Source: Secundilactobacillus paracollinoides DSM 15502 = JCM 11969
GTDB taxonomy: Bacteria > Bacillota > Bacilli > Lactobacillales > Lactobacillaceae
Length of the DNA stretch: 64,000 bases
Direction of reading: 5' to 3'
Assembly: GCF_001311135.1 (NCBI RefSeq)
Contig: NZ_BBAG01000008.1
Coordinates: 1-64,000 of the forward strand
The position numbers were made by a program, and so were the translations under genes. Below the pieces are notes generated by a model. The model saw nothing but the letters and a program-made list of their open reading frames with translations. It made no database searches and was not told where the DNA came from. The stretch's first letter is position 1, and every line of letters begins with the position of its first letter. Positions 18,371-27,646 of this stretch are shown one piece after another.

Positions 18371-18548
18371 TGTAGCGTAGTGGAGCCGGTCGGCATTGCA
18401 GGCTGTGGTGTCGGTGCTCGTTAGCGACCGTTTTTTGGTCGGTTACGAACACGGGAGACGTAGGAGATCCTTGAATTTCTGGAAAGAAATTCAATAGCTC
18501 CGGAGCGACCCCACCTCAGCCTGCAGGGCCGAACGGTGGAACGCAGCG
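18371..18548 (+). repeat. Repeat family B, copy B2
   Basis: Outer arms CCGGTCGGCATTGCAGGCTG and CAGCCTGCAGGGCCGAACGG. Hairpin 1 includes TTAGCGACCG...GGTCGGTTA, very like family A, which shows the relation between A and B. Hairpin 2 has TTGAATTTC...GAAATTCAA. It lies next to D4, giving an A-D-B array. Confidence 0.86.
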
Positions 18549-18600
18549 GCATGTAACCACCCAAAATTTCAACAGCAATCATTCGTCCAAAAAAGGACAT

Positions 18601-18636
18601 AAAATCCCCGGCGCAAGTCACTTGCACCGGGGATTT
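18601..18636. terminator. Bidirectional terminator between the GT8 operon array and the threonine aldolase gene
   Basis: AAAATCCCCGGCGCAAG pairs with CTTGCACCGGGGATTTT with one mismatch. It lies 10 bases past the aldolase stop and also faces the acyltransferase operon and its trailing repeats. Confidence 0.9.
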
Positions 18637-18646
18637 TGCTATGCCA

Positions 18647-19671
18647 TTACAGCACCTGTTTCAATTGTTCAATTTCATCTTCAGTAGTTGACCAGCTTGT
18701 CACTAGCCGAATTGCGGTGTGGGTGTCGTCAATCTTTTCCCAGAAGCTGAAATCAACATCATTCTTCAGTGTTGCCATCTTGGCGTTATCGACCACCACG
18801 AACTGTTGATTAGTTGGCGAGTCAATGAAGAACTGGTAGCCCTTCTCAGTCAAGGCTGCTTTCAGTTGTTTGGCCATTTCGATTGCGTGGGCACTGATCT
18901 TAAAGTACAGGTCATCCGTAAACAAGGCCTCAAACTGGACCCCGATCAACCGGCCCTTCGCTAATTGCGCGCCGCGACGCTTGACCCGGTTGTTGAAGAA
19001 CTCCGGCTGATTATCATGCGTGAAGACCACAGCTTCCCCACATAACGCACCAACCTTCGTCCCACCGATGTAGAACACATCCACGAGTTTGGCAAGTTCG
19101 GGCAGCGTGATGTCGTTTGCGGGGCTCATTAGCCCATATCCCAAGCGGTCACCGTCCATAAACAACGGGATGTCATACTGGCGGCAAACGGCTGAAATGG
19201 CCGTCAGCTCCGCCTTTGAATACAGTGTCCCATATTCTGTCGGCTGTGAAATATAGACCATGCCGGGATACACCATTTGAATGTGGTTATCGTCCTCGTA
19301 AAAGCCTTGATGTACTCAGCCAACTCGTGCGCATCGATCTTCCCATCATGTCCCGGAATTGTCAGGACCTTGTGGCCAGTGTATTCGATCGACCCAGCTT
19401 CATGAATGCTGACGTGACCCGTGTCGGCCGCAACGACCCCCTGGTAATCCTTTAACACCGTGGAAATAATCACCGCGTTGGCCTGGGTTCCGCCCGAAAT
19501 GTAGGTCACCTGCGCATCAGGACAGTCACACGCCCGGCGAATTTTTTCAGTCGCGCTGGCGGAATAGGCATCCTGGCCGTACCCGGGTTGCGGATCAAGA
19601 TTCGTATCAATGAAACGTTGTAAAATGGCGGGATGAGCGCCCTTTGAATAGTCGTTCGCAAATGCTAACAT
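18647..19671 (-). CDS. Low-specificity L-threonine aldolase-type PLP enzyme (frameshifted)
   Basis: A fold-type I PLP enzyme of the beta-eliminating lyase family that splits threonine to glycine and acetaldehyde. Visible blocks are FANDYSKGAHPAIL, TYISGGTQANAVII, the HVSIHEAG histidines, the aspartate and arginine in LFMDGDRLGYG, and the PLP lysine in DVFYIGGTKVGAL. One T is missing near 19301; adding it joins EYIKAF to YEDDNHIQMVYPGMVY. About 341 residues, the usual size. GGAGGCAG lies upstream of the start. Confidence 0.9.
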
Positions 19672-19800
19672 GTTGTCTGCCTCCGAAAGTTGCTTGATTA
19701 AAAATAAATGAAACTCAGAGAACTAGTTTACCATATATCGGCAACTGATTTTTGTATAAGTAAGCGTTACCATCGCTGCAATATAGGCTCACTTCAGGGA

Positions 19801-19828
19801 TTGACAATTCACATGAAATTAGTATGAT
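19801..19828 (+). promoter_or_regulatory. Promoter of the nitroreductase gene
   Basis: TTGACA (19801-19806) and TATGAT (19823-19828) are 16 bases apart, 52 bases ahead of the start codon. Confidence 0.65.
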
Positions 19829-19879
19829 AGATGCAGACAACGCGCTGTTGCGGATTCTAAATAAAAGAGGTCGATCATC

Positions 19880-20515
19880 ATGTCATCATTTAAAGAAAAT
19901 GATTTTCAAAAAATTATCGAGGGGCGTCACGCTGTTCACGATTTCGACCCCGCCGTCAAAATCAACCGGACTGAACTCACGCAAATGATTACCGAATCGA
20001 TCTCCGCGCCATCAGCACTCAATGTGCAGCCGTGGCGAATCGTCATCGTCGACTCACCAGAGGCCAAGGCAAAGATCAAACCGCTGATGCCCGCCAACGC
20101 CCATCAAAACGAAACAGCGTCAGCGCTGGTCTTTTTCTTTGCGGATCTCAAAGCGGCTGAAAATGCGCAGGACATCTACGACCAGACCGTGAAAGCGGGT
20201 AAGATGCCGCAGGAAGTCAGTGATCATTTAGTCACCATCATCAAAAATGTGTACGATGAAATGCCAACTTCAGCTCTCGTCGCCACGTTCACACTGGACG
20301 TCGCGCTACCAGCCATGCAATTCATGCTGATTGCCCGGGCACACGGGTATGAGACTGGCCCAATGACAGGGTTTGACCACGATAAGATTGCGGCGGCCCT
20401 GGACCTCGACCCAACTCGCTACGTGCCAGTACTGCTGGTGGCAATCGGCAAAGCAGCCCAACTATCGGCCGGTTCTGTACGCTTACCCGCAGAGAAAATT
20501 CTCAGTTTTCGATAG
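19880..20515 (+). CDS. Nitroreductase family protein
   Basis: A 211-residue flavin oxidoreductase. The N-terminal GRHAVHDFDPAVKI and APSALNVQPWRIVIVD blocks are the FMN-binding signature (usually R-R-S-x-R-x-F), and a C-terminal VLLVAIGKAA strand closes the fold. The second arginine position is changed (RHAVHDF). Such enzymes reduce nitroaromatics, quinones or enones with NAD(P)H, but the natural substrate cannot be told. It is a single-gene unit with its own promoter and a strong terminator. Confidence 0.87.
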   Translation: MSSFKENDFQKIIEGRHAVHDFDPAVKINRTELTQMITESISAPSALNVQPWRIVIVDSPEAKAKIKPLMPANAHQNETASALVFFFADLKAAENAQDIYDQTVKAGKMPQEVSDHLVTIIKNVYDEMPTSALVATFTLDVALPAMQFMLIARAHGYETGPMTGFDHDKIAAALDLDPTRYVPVLLVAIGKAAQLSAGSVRLPAEKILSFR

Positions 20516-20538
20516 TCAGATAGCATTTTTAAAAAAAT

Positions 20539-20589
20539 AAGCGACTCACGGCTAAACGCAAATTAAGGCTTAGCTGTGAGTCGCTTTTA
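20539..20589. terminator. Bidirectional intrinsic terminator
   Basis: AAGCGACTCACGGCTAA pairs with TTAGCTGTGAGTCGCTT with one wobble. It lies between the convergent nitroreductase and ProX-like genes. Confidence 0.9.
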
Positions 20590-20650
20590 GTTTACTTGTG
20601 ATATCTCAAGCGTCATCTATACCTCGTCAGACAACTCAAGAATTTTTGGC

Positions 20651-21120
20651 TCAACCCCCCTGCGACTTCACAAACGCCAATACATCGTCGGTTGCTACAA
20701 AGATCGTTCGGGTGTTCACGTTGGGATGAAAACTCATCCGTGCTTCCGACAGGATCGCCTTGTCAAAATAAACCTGAACGTCCCGGTCTTGGTTATTGAG
20801 CAACCCAAAAATCGAGACCACGCCGGTTCAAGGCCTAGTTTTTCCTTCAGTGCTTCTGACGATGCCATTTTGACCCGTTTGGCGCCAGTCAGGTCTTGAA
20901 ATTCATGAAAATCTAGCCGTTTGGCGTCGTCCATGACCAGCAGATAAAAGGCCGTTTTCTTCTTGTTCGTCAAGAACATCGTCTTGGTGCGAACCCCTTC
21001 AATGCCTTCAATATAGGCATCCGCCGCCTCAGTGGTCGTCACTGCCGGATGGCTCACGATCTGGTACTGAATCCCCATTTGATCCAGTGTTGTGGTGACT
21101 AAGGTTAATTGATCCATCAT
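20651..21120 (-). CDS. ProX/YbaK-type aminoacyl-tRNA deacylase (frameshifted)
   Basis: A small trans-editing deacylase of the prolyl-tRNA editing (PrdX/ProX) type, which clears mis-charged alanyl-tRNA(Pro). Features are YQIVSHPAVTTTEAAD, KTMFLTNKKKTAFYLLVM, and after the break GVVSIFGLLNNQDRDV and FHPNVNTRTIFV. A G is missing near 20823 (CCGGCGTGG should be CCGGGCGTGG), which truncates the first frame. With the base the protein is about 157 residues. The start at 21120 follows AAGGGAG; a TTG one codon earlier is less likely. Confidence 0.87.
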
Positions 21121-21141
21121 CAAAACTCCCTTCAGGTCAGG

Positions 21142-21647
21142 TTACTCGTACAGGTAGCCCGCCTCACGCAATGTGGTTTGAATAGCTGTTAATTGTGCAG
21201 GCGTTTCATAAGCCACAGTATGTGTATGGACACCATCTGTTAACTCTGATAATAAATGCCCTGCTGTTCCTTCAACTTGCCCACAAATAAGTTCACATCG
21301 GCGACCGTTTTGATCTGCAACATGCCCTTTAACTGACCATACAGCGGATGGCTGACCTCAACGTCCACAATGGTGCCGCCCGCATTAACGATCCGCGTCA
21401 GTTCATCGGCCGTATCGTTCGGAAAATGCCGGCAAACGATAATGGCTTTGTGGGTGTATTGTGCCTCGTATTCATAGCCCTTTAACGTGGCCACAATGGG
21501 TTCACCTTCGGCCCGCAACAACGCTACGTCACCCACCACCGTTTGGCGGCTGACCCGCAATTTTTTGGCAATTTGGCTGGCACTGATCGGTGTCGGTCCC
21601 GTTGTCAGCATTGCTTGAATTCGTGCTCGTCGTGCATTACTATCCAT
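21142..21647 (-). CDS. niaR: NiaR, nicotinate-responsive repressor of NAD salvage (frameshifted)
   Basis: An N-terminal helix-turn-helix (ISASQIAKKLRVSRQTVVGD) is followed by a 3H metal- and ligand-binding domain. The name-giving histidines are in VCRHFP, EVSHPLYGQLKG and, after the break, DGVHTHTVAYET. One G is missing near 21260; adding it joins KEQQG to HLLSELTDGVHTH and ends at REAGYLYE. About 168 residues, normal. It is divergent from pncB, and the shared region carries a perfect palindrome at 21740. Confidence 0.9.
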
Positions 21648-21739
21648 GTCATCGCGTCCTTTTTCGTTATAGTCTTAGTCTACCACACCTCATCAGTCGT
21701 GACAGGAGGCGAATTCGTGGTAGAATAGCACTAATCAAT

Positions 21740-21757
21740 CAGGTGTCTTGACACCTG
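21740..21757. promoter_or_regulatory. NiaR operator in front of pncB
   Basis: CAGGTGTC-TT-GACACCTG is a perfect 8-2-8 palindrome lying just downstream of a putative -10 TAGAAT (21721-21726), with GTGACA 16 bases further up. It agrees, as I recall, with the AGGTGT...ACACCT type of NiaR (YrxA) site described in Firmicutes. Confidence 0.8.
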
Positions 21758-21775
21758 TCCTACAAAATCGAACGG

Positions 21776-23199
21776 ATGATGATCATGCGCAATTTATCCT
21801 TACTGACCGACCTTTATGAATACTCAATGGCAAACGGGTTTGATGCTGAGCTGCCAAACACGCGGGCAACCTTTGATGTGTTCTACCGCAAAGTCCCTGA
21901 CCAGGGCAGTTTTGTGCTGGCTGCCGGACTTAAACAAATTATTGACCAACTCGCTGACTTTCATTTTTCAGACAGTGACCTGACCTATTTTCGCAGTCTA
22001 AACCTGTGGCGACCGGCGTTTATCGACCACCTGGCCACCCTCACCCTGGACTGTCACGTCCACGCCGTTCCGGAGGGGACACCTGTCTTTCCACGCGAAC
22101 CGCTGATGACAATCGAGGGGCCAATTGCACAAGCGCAACTCCTGGAAACCTTAATTTTAAACATCCTTAATCACCAGTCACTCATTGCCACGAAAACGCG
22201 GCGGATGGTGTTTGCTGCCAAGGGTCGGCCGATCATGGAATTTGGCGCCCGACGCGCACAGGGCCCCGACAGCGCCGTCTACGGTGCCCGGGCAGCCGTC
22301 ATTGGCGGTGCTGCCAGCACGTCTGACGTGTTAGCCGCTAAGTTGTTTCACATTCCAGTCGCCGGCACCATGGCGCATAGTTGGATCGAAGCCTTTCCAG
22401 ATGAGCTGACCGCGTTTCGCAAATGGGCAGCCCTCTACCCCGACAACAGCGCGTTACTCGTGGACACCTACGATGTGCTCACGTCTGGTGTGCCGAACGC
22501 CATCACTGTCTTTAAAGAATTGCGAGCTGCCGGTCATCACCCCGTGGGGATTCGCATTGATTCCGGTGACATTGCCACCCTATCCCGCGACGCCCGTCAC
22601 CTCTTGGACGCAGCCGGCTTTCAAGACACTAAGATCACCATTTCAAATGCTCTGGACGAATCTGTGATGACATCGTTGCTGGACCAAGGTGCCCCCATCG
22701 ATAATTTTGGGATCGGTGAAAAACTCATTACCAGCGCCTCGGCACCGGTACTCAGCGGCGTTTACAAGCTGGCAGCCATCGAAACGGATGGTCAGGTCAA
22801 TCCAAAAATCAAGATCAGTGACAGCGTGAAAAGGTGACGATTCCTGGGCAAAAACAGCTTTATCGGCTCTATCGGAAAAGCACGCGCGAAGCATTTGCCG
22901 ACCTCATTACCGGCAGTGATGAACAGCTGAGCAACACCGTGGCCGTTGTAGATAGCAACCCGCTGAGCGTGAATCGCGTGCATCATTTAAGCAGCTTTGA
23001 TGCTGAACTGATCCTGTTAGAAACGCCGATTGATCCAGCGCAGTGTCCCAGTGATGTGCACGCAATCCGGCAGTACAGTCAACAGCGCCTTGCTGAACTG
23101 CCCGCCGCGACTCAACGGTTGGTGAATCCGGATAGCTATCACGTTTATATGACGACCGGGCTGGCGGATTTACAACATGACTTGATTGCCCGTGCTTAA
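21776..23199 (+). CDS. pncB: Nicotinate phosphoribosyltransferase (frameshifted)
   Basis: Converts nicotinate and PRPP to nicotinate mononucleotide in NAD salvage. Marks are LTDLYEYSMANGF, the FEFGARRAQG-type block (MEFGARRAQGPDSAV), TMAHSWIEAFPDE, and the PRPP/phosphate region GIRIDSGDIATLS with FGIGEKLITS. The frame breaks near 22828, where GTGAAAAGG should be GTGGAAAAGG; the second half then runs KVTIPGQKQLYRLY to a stop at 23199. About 475 residues. The start is uncertain among clustered ATGs at 21776, 21779 and 21785. Control by the divergent NiaR is strongly suggested. Confidence 0.92.
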
Positions 23200-23284
23200 G
23201 TGTGTGACGGACATTTAGCAACTTAAAAATGGCAGTTCATTGCTTTCTCGCCAACATCAGTCTACTATTAAATTAACAGAAAGT

Positions 23285-23318
23285 AAGCGCTACACACATC
23301 GTGGCGCTTTTGTTTTCG
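23285..23318 (+). terminator. Probable terminator of pncB
   Basis: AAGCGCTACAC can pair with GTGGCGCTT, with a two-base bulge, followed by TTTGTTTTC. Confidence 0.55.
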
Positions 23319-23343
23319 ACTTGATAGGAGAGGTGGTCGCATC

Positions 23344-24312
23344 ATGAAAGCACTTGTCGTTCCAGAACCAGCAGCAAAAACGCTCCAACAACTTGAATGG
23401 ACGAACCGTTCCATGCCCAACCCGCGCGCAAACGAGGTCCTGATCCGCACCCGGGCCGTTGGATTGAATCCCGTTGACGCTAAGATCGTTGCTAACGGTT
23501 ATTTTGATTGGACTTACCCGCACACTTTAGGGTTAGATGTGGCCGGCGAGATCATGGGGCTTGGTGACCGGGTCAAAGGCTTCAACGTTGGCGATCGGGT
23601 TGCTGGCCACGCAAACTTTGCCGAAGATAGTGCGTTTGCAGAATATGTGACCTACCCCGCTGCCGCTTTGGCACGCATTCCTGAAACCGTCGACTACGAA
23701 TCGGCTGCTGGCTCCTTGTGTGCCGGTATGACAGCCTACCAAGCACTCTTTCGAAAGGCACAATTAAATAACGTCGAGACCGTCCTGATTCACGCGGGGG
23801 CAGGTGGTGTCGGCAGCATGGCCATCCAGCTCGCAAACGCTGCTGGTAAACACGTCATCACAACGGTGTCGACAACTAAGCGAGACTTCGTTGCTGCGCT
23901 AAATCCTGACGCCATTATCGATTACCAAGAAGAAAACGTGACGCAACGCGTGCTCGAGCTGACACGTGGACTTGGTGCGGACCTGATCATCAACGCCATT
24001 GGCGACCCGGAAGCTGACTTTGAGCGCATTGCCTACAATGGTCAGCTCGTCTGTGTGTTGGCAACCCCAACGGATGCGCCCGCTGATAAAGCATTGTCGA
24101 TCAGTAAACTCGACTTAGGCGGTGCTCACCGCAGCGGCGACCCTCGGCAGGTTGCTGACCTTGGGCGAATGGCTGGCGAACTGTTGGCGTTGGTTACTGA
24201 CGGTAAGGTGAATCCGCTGATTACTAAGCGCTATGCCAGTGATGAGATTGCTGAGGGCTTACGGGCGCTTGAAGCGCATGAGATCGTTGGGAAGGCGATT
24301 GCGGTTTTCTAA
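23344..24312 (+). CDS. Zinc-independent MDR-family quinone oxidoreductase
   Basis: A 322-residue NAD(P)H-dependent reductase of the medium-chain dehydrogenase family. Seen are GLNPVDAKIVANGY, GLDVAGEIMGLGDRVKGFNVGDRV, and the nucleotide loop HAGAGGVGSMAIQLA. Zinc-binding cysteines of classical alcohol dehydrogenases are absent, as in quinone reductase relatives. GGAGAGGTGG gives a strong ribosome site. It is a single-gene unit with a clear terminator. Confidence 0.88.
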   Translation: MKALVVPEPAAKTLQQLEWTNRSMPNPRANEVLIRTRAVGLNPVDAKIVANGYFDWTYPHTLGLDVAGEIMGLGDRVKGFNVGDRVAGHANFAEDSAFAEYVTYPAAALARIPETVDYESAAGSLCAGMTAYQALFRKAQLNNVETVLIHAGAGGVGSMAIQLANAAGKHVITTVSTTKRDFVAALNPDAIIDYQEENVTQRVLELTRGLGADLIINAIGDPEADFERIAYNGQLVCVLATPTDAPADKALSISKLDLGGAHRSGDPRQVADLGRMAGELLALVTDGKVNPLITKRYASDEIAEGLRALEAHEIVGKAIAVF

Positions 24313-24338
24313 CATTTAGAATTTGACCATTTTAATCC

Positions 24339-24383
24339 AAAAATAGCCGTCCTTAACGATATTTCGTTTGGATGGCTATTTTT
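24339..24383. terminator. Bidirectional terminator after the quinone oxidoreductase
   Basis: AAAAATAGCCGTCC pairs with GGATGGCTATTTTT with one wobble, around a 17-base loop. Confidence 0.85.
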
Positions 24384-24471
24384 AGGGTTTTAATTAAGGG
24401 CTTGATTGATAGGTTGGAATCGTGTACCAATATTGCTCAGATGCACTGTTTGTTTTTTGGTTAAATTGTCC

Positions 24472-24662
24472 TTGCGACGTGGGTCTATTTTAGATAGCCG
24501 AAACGTGTTCCGCAGGGCAAGGGGCGGCCATGTAACGGACTCTGGCAAAAATTCAGGCCCGGGATTTACCATTCTTATTAGTCTACGTGCTTGGTTGCGA
24601 CGTGGGTCTATCTTATATTGCCGAAACGTGTTCCGCCCTCAAAACGCCCTGCTCCACACTCT
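24472..24662 (-). repeat. Repeat family C, copy C2 (rearranged)
   Basis: Family C fragments in an unusual order. A stretch of about 41 bases ending GCCGAAACGTGTTCCG occurs twice, at 24472-24512 and 24594-24634, each beginning TTGCGACGTGGGTCTAT. The central hairpin is broken. The GAGTGTGG end overlaps the stop codon of the gene at 24661. Confidence 0.78.
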
Positions 24663-25329
24663 AACTTAGCCACGAATCCAACCAAAACTTCTTCTGAATA
24701 AACACTTCACTCGCAGTGGCTGTCAATTCCTGGATCACCTCAAAGTACGGGTCGCGATCCACGATTGCGTGGAACTGGGCTAAGAGTTGGTTTCGTTCTT
24801 CCGCATCCGGAATCAGCCACTTTAACGCATCCTGCTGCTCTAGAATTGCTACCAGATGCATGGTCACGTGCGGCACATCCAATTGCATCGTTTGTTTCAA
24901 ATCGTTAATGGCACCGTTGCGGCTGCCATCCGTTGGCACATAAATGATGTGCGGCTCTAGATTATTTTGGAAGGTCACCTTCTCAACAACCTTTTGTTGC
25001 AACAGTTCTGGCCCGATACCATCATATAAGTCGTTCGCAATATCCCAGCTGGTTAAGAACTGTAACTGTTTGGCTAACGGTTCCGTTTTCGTTAGCGTGT
25101 CCCGAAATTGTTTTTGGAAGTTCGCCAAAAATGCTGGTAACGCATCGAACTTGGCTTCATCCGCAATCGTTAGCTGACCGCCATCCTGCACCAGAACACC
25201 CTGGTCCAGTAAGTCCATGACCATCGCTAACACGAAGTAAGCCTGCGATGTGAACCGCGTCCGCAACACGGGCTTTTTGTGAATCGCCTCAGTAATGAGT
25301 AAGTCTGTTTTTGCCGTATTTAATGCCAT
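24661..25329 (-). CDS. Unrecognised cytoplasmic protein (222 residues)
   Basis: I do not recognise a family. The protein is soluble and largely helical, starting ALNTAKTDLLITEAIHKKPVL and including a possible winged-helix-like start (FVLAMVMDLLDQGVLVQDGGQLTIADEAKF) that resembles GPP34-type or restriction-like helper domains only loosely. The rest, with EPLAKQLQFLTSWDIANDLYDGIG, shows no catalytic motif I can name. GGGGGTC lies upstream of the ATG. It stands alone and convergent with the quinone oxidoreductase. Its stop codon is fused to the end of repeat C2. Confidence 0.75.
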   Translation of the reverse strand: MALNTAKTDLLITEAIHKKPVLRTRFTSQAYFVLAMVMDLLDQGVLVQDGGQLTIADEAKFDALPAFLANFQKQFRDTLTKTEPLAKQLQFLTSWDIANDLYDGIGPELLQQKVVEKVTFQNNLEPHIIYVPTDGSRNGAINDLKQTMQLDVPHVTMHLVAILEQQDALKWLIPDAEERNQLLAQFHAIVDRDPYFEVIQELTATASEVFIQKKFWLDSWLS

Positions 25330-25565
25330 TTTTATGACCCCCGTTGATTAGTTTCAATAAGAAAATGATACGCTTAATCATCTCGACAACCAAGTGATAT
25401 GGTTGCTTAAGCTCACTTTAAGTTTGCGCTGGTATCTTGTAATTCTAAGGTTACAACTTTCAGCTCAATAACTGGCAAGAAATGGATTAGTTCGTGCTGA
25501 CACAAGCTGCAAATATGACAGGATCATTAAAATTAATAAACGATTAACAATTCATTAAAATAACG

Positions 25566-25594
25566 TTGACAAGGCCGGTAGACTACTCTACCAT
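25566..25594 (+). promoter_or_regulatory. Promoter with palindromic operator in its spacer
   Basis: TTGACA (25566-25571) and TACCAT (25589-25594) are 17 bases apart. The spacer and -10 contain GGTAGA-CTAC-TCTACC (25577-25592), a perfect 6-4-6 inverted repeat placed to block RNA polymerase. It controls the Ldh2-family gene; the repressor is unknown. Confidence 0.6.
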
Positions 25595-25656
25595 TTACAT
25601 TGTGACTTTTAATAAAGTTTCATTGTTCAAAATCTAACGAGTGTGGTGAAATACAT

Positions 25657-26744
25657 ATGGTAGAACGATATGATAGCGATAAGATCAAGGAATTAGTGTT
25701 TCATATTTATCAAGGTTACGGGTTTACCGATGACCAAGCACATAAGGTTGCTGAAACCTTAATTTACACCGACTTACACGGCATCCAATCCCACGGGGTC
25801 CAACGGATGTTTATGTACGACCACTTTATTCAAAACGGGAAGATCCGGGTGAAGAGCCGGCCGGAAATTGTAAAAGAGACGCCCGTCAGCGCAGTGGTTG
25901 ACGCCAACTTCGGGTTAGGTCAGTTAAACGGGATCTACAGTATGGAAATTGCCATCGAAAAGGCGAAAAAAAGCGGCATTGGGATCGTTACGACCCGGCA
26001 CTCTGCCACTATGGCATTGCCGGTTACTACGCCAACATGGCTGCTGAACAAGGCCTGATCGGGATGTCCTCATGTAACTCGCGGCCAGCCATGTTACCGA
26101 CCTTCTCCATGCAGGCGTTTGTCGGGACCAATCCCATTGCCTTTGCAATGCCAGCCAACCCACACAACTACATCTTTGACGCCGCCACAACGACGGTGCC
26201 TCAAGGCAAGGTTGAGGTTTATCGTAAATTGGGCAAGGATCTGCCGGCACTCTGGGTGGCTAAGGACGGGCAAACACCTGTCTACGACCACAACAACACG
26301 GAAACCTTAAACAAGACTCGTGACCCAGAAGCCTACGTTGGGCTGACCCCACTTGGCGGTGTCACCGAAGAAACTGGGAGCCACAAAGGCTTTGGTTTAG
26401 GTGTTATGGTCGAAGTCTTCACGTCGATTCTTTCAATGGGAAACACCTCCGTTGAAATCACGCCAGAAGACCTCTCCGTTGGTCCAGCACAAAGCTTCAT
26501 CGCCATCGACCCATCGATCTTCGGCGACAAAGATGCCATCATTGAGAAGTTCTCCGATTACCTGCAACAAATTCGTGAATTGCCAGCCGTACCTGGTAAG
26601 ACGATCTACGTTGCTGGTGATAAGGAAGCCCTCGCCTATGACGACCGGAAGGCAAACGGGATTATCATTGATGATCATACCTTAGAAGAAGTGACCGATA
26701 TCGCTAAACGATTGGGTATTGATTATGAACAATATATCAAATAA
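25657..26744 (+). CDS. Ldh2 family malate/L-lactate/ureidoglycolate-type dehydrogenase (frameshifted)
   Basis: A NAD(P)-dependent 2-hydroxy-acid dehydrogenase of the Ldh_2 (type II malate/L-lactate dehydrogenase) family. Family blocks are TDLHGIQSHGVQRM, VDANFGLGQLNG, FVGTNPIAFAMPA, and HKGFGLGVMVEVFTSIL. One base is missing near 26003, so GIVTTRHS should continue with HYGIAGYYANMAAEQG. With it the protein is about 362 residues. The substrate could be lactate, malate, ureidoglycolate or a related acid. No partner genes are adjacent. Confidence 0.88.
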
Positions 26745-26754
26745 TGATTAGAAG

Positions 26755-26806
26755 AACAGCGTCATCAAACTCCCCTATTCTGGCAAGTTTGATGACGCTG
26801 TTTTTT
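26755..26806 (+). terminator. Strong terminator of the Ldh2-family gene
   Basis: AACAGCGTCATCAAACT pairs perfectly with AGTTTGATGACGCTGTT, followed by six Ts. Confidence 0.92.
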
Positions 26807-26828
26807 AATTTGCTAAGCATTTATGTTG

Positions 26829-27212
26829 CTATTTAATAATGAATTGATGCTCATTCAACGCAATGTCAGCCTGTCGCTCCTCAATTTGCGCGACCTGAAT
26901 GCGTTTGACTCCCGTCGACAAATAGTGCTTGATAAACGCCAACTGAGTCGGAGTACCCTGCACTTCCGCCACCACATCCAAATTGTCATTGTTCATGACC
27001 CAGCCCGTTAAATGCATCCGGTCAGCGATGGTTTTCAACAACAACCGAAAACCAACCTTTTGCACCTTTCCATGAAACACATAATGGACGCGCGTAATTG
27101 GTTCCGTCGTCGTTTCTGGCAGGGTCACCCCATTTGCTTGGGTGATCACGTACCAGTCGCGTAATTTTCTTAATTTGTGTAATAGTGCCACCACGGTACG
27201 ATTTGTTGTCAT
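26829..27212 (-). CDS. Acylphosphatase with N-terminal extension
   Basis: The C-terminal 90 residues form an acylphosphatase domain, which hydrolyses acyl phosphates. The active-site loop reads HGKVQKVGFR (consensus G-x-V-Q-G-V-x-F-R), with the arginine kept, and the asparagine follows in TGWVMNNDN. The loop glycine before V is replaced by lysine. Unlike the usual 90-residue enzyme, it has a 40-residue N-terminal segment rich in basic residues (ALLHKLRKLRDWYV). The start at 27212 is the first ATG with a plausible ribosome site; an internal start would give the standard size. Confidence 0.82.
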   Translation of the reverse strand: MTTNRTVVALLHKLRKLRDWYVITQANGVTLPETTTEPITRVHYVFHGKVQKVGFRLLLKTIADRMHLTGWVMNNDNLDVVAEVQGTPTQLAFIKHYLSTGVKRIQVAQIEERQADIALNEHQFIIK

Positions 27213-27372
27213 GTCATTGTCACTCCTATGGTTCCGTTTAATCGTATCTCACCTATCCTGAACGCTTAACCCTAGCATATTTTCCGTCAAAATAGTCCGC
27301 CTATTTAAAGGATTTAAACAAGTTTTAGATTATCATCATCATACACTGCCAATCAACAATCGTCAGTTGGCC

Positions 27373-27401
27373 TTGCATTTTCTAATAATCAGCGATATAC
27401 T
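27373..27401 (+). promoter_or_regulatory. Promoter of the T-box leader
   Basis: TTGCAT (27373-27378) and TATACT (27396-27401) with a 17-base spacer immediately upstream of the T-box leader. Confidence 0.7.
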
Positions 27402-27640
27402 CTCATTAATATTTAATGTCGGATAACACAAGTAGGACGTTACCTGGGTGTCAGGAAGTTGGCGGGTGCTGCGAGCCAATCAGGGTAACTGTTTCGAAAT
27501 ACCGTTCCTTTGCCGGCGCTGGTTGCACTGAGACCATTATCCTTCAGAGAGAGGTGTCTTTTTTGAGGCACAATCTGGGTGGTACCGCGGTATAAGTCTA
27601 ATCGTCCCTGTTGCATTTGTGCAATGGGGACGATTTTTTG
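27402..27640 (+). ncRNA. T-box riboswitch, tyrosine specifier (UAC)
   Basis: The T-box proper is GGGTGGTACCGCGG (27577-27590), whose TGG pairs with the uncharged tRNA acceptor end. Stem I has AGTA on its 5' side (27429-27435 region) and GAAA-TAC on its 3' side; GTTACC/GGTAAC forms the stem above. By analogy with the glyQS layout (AGUA opposite GAAA then codon), the specifier is UAC at 27500-27502, which is tyrosine. The terminator arm ATCGTCCC...GGGACGAT with six Ts lies at 27600-27638. It reads through when tRNA-Tyr is uncharged. Confidence 0.9.
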
Positions 27641-27646
27641 TATTTA

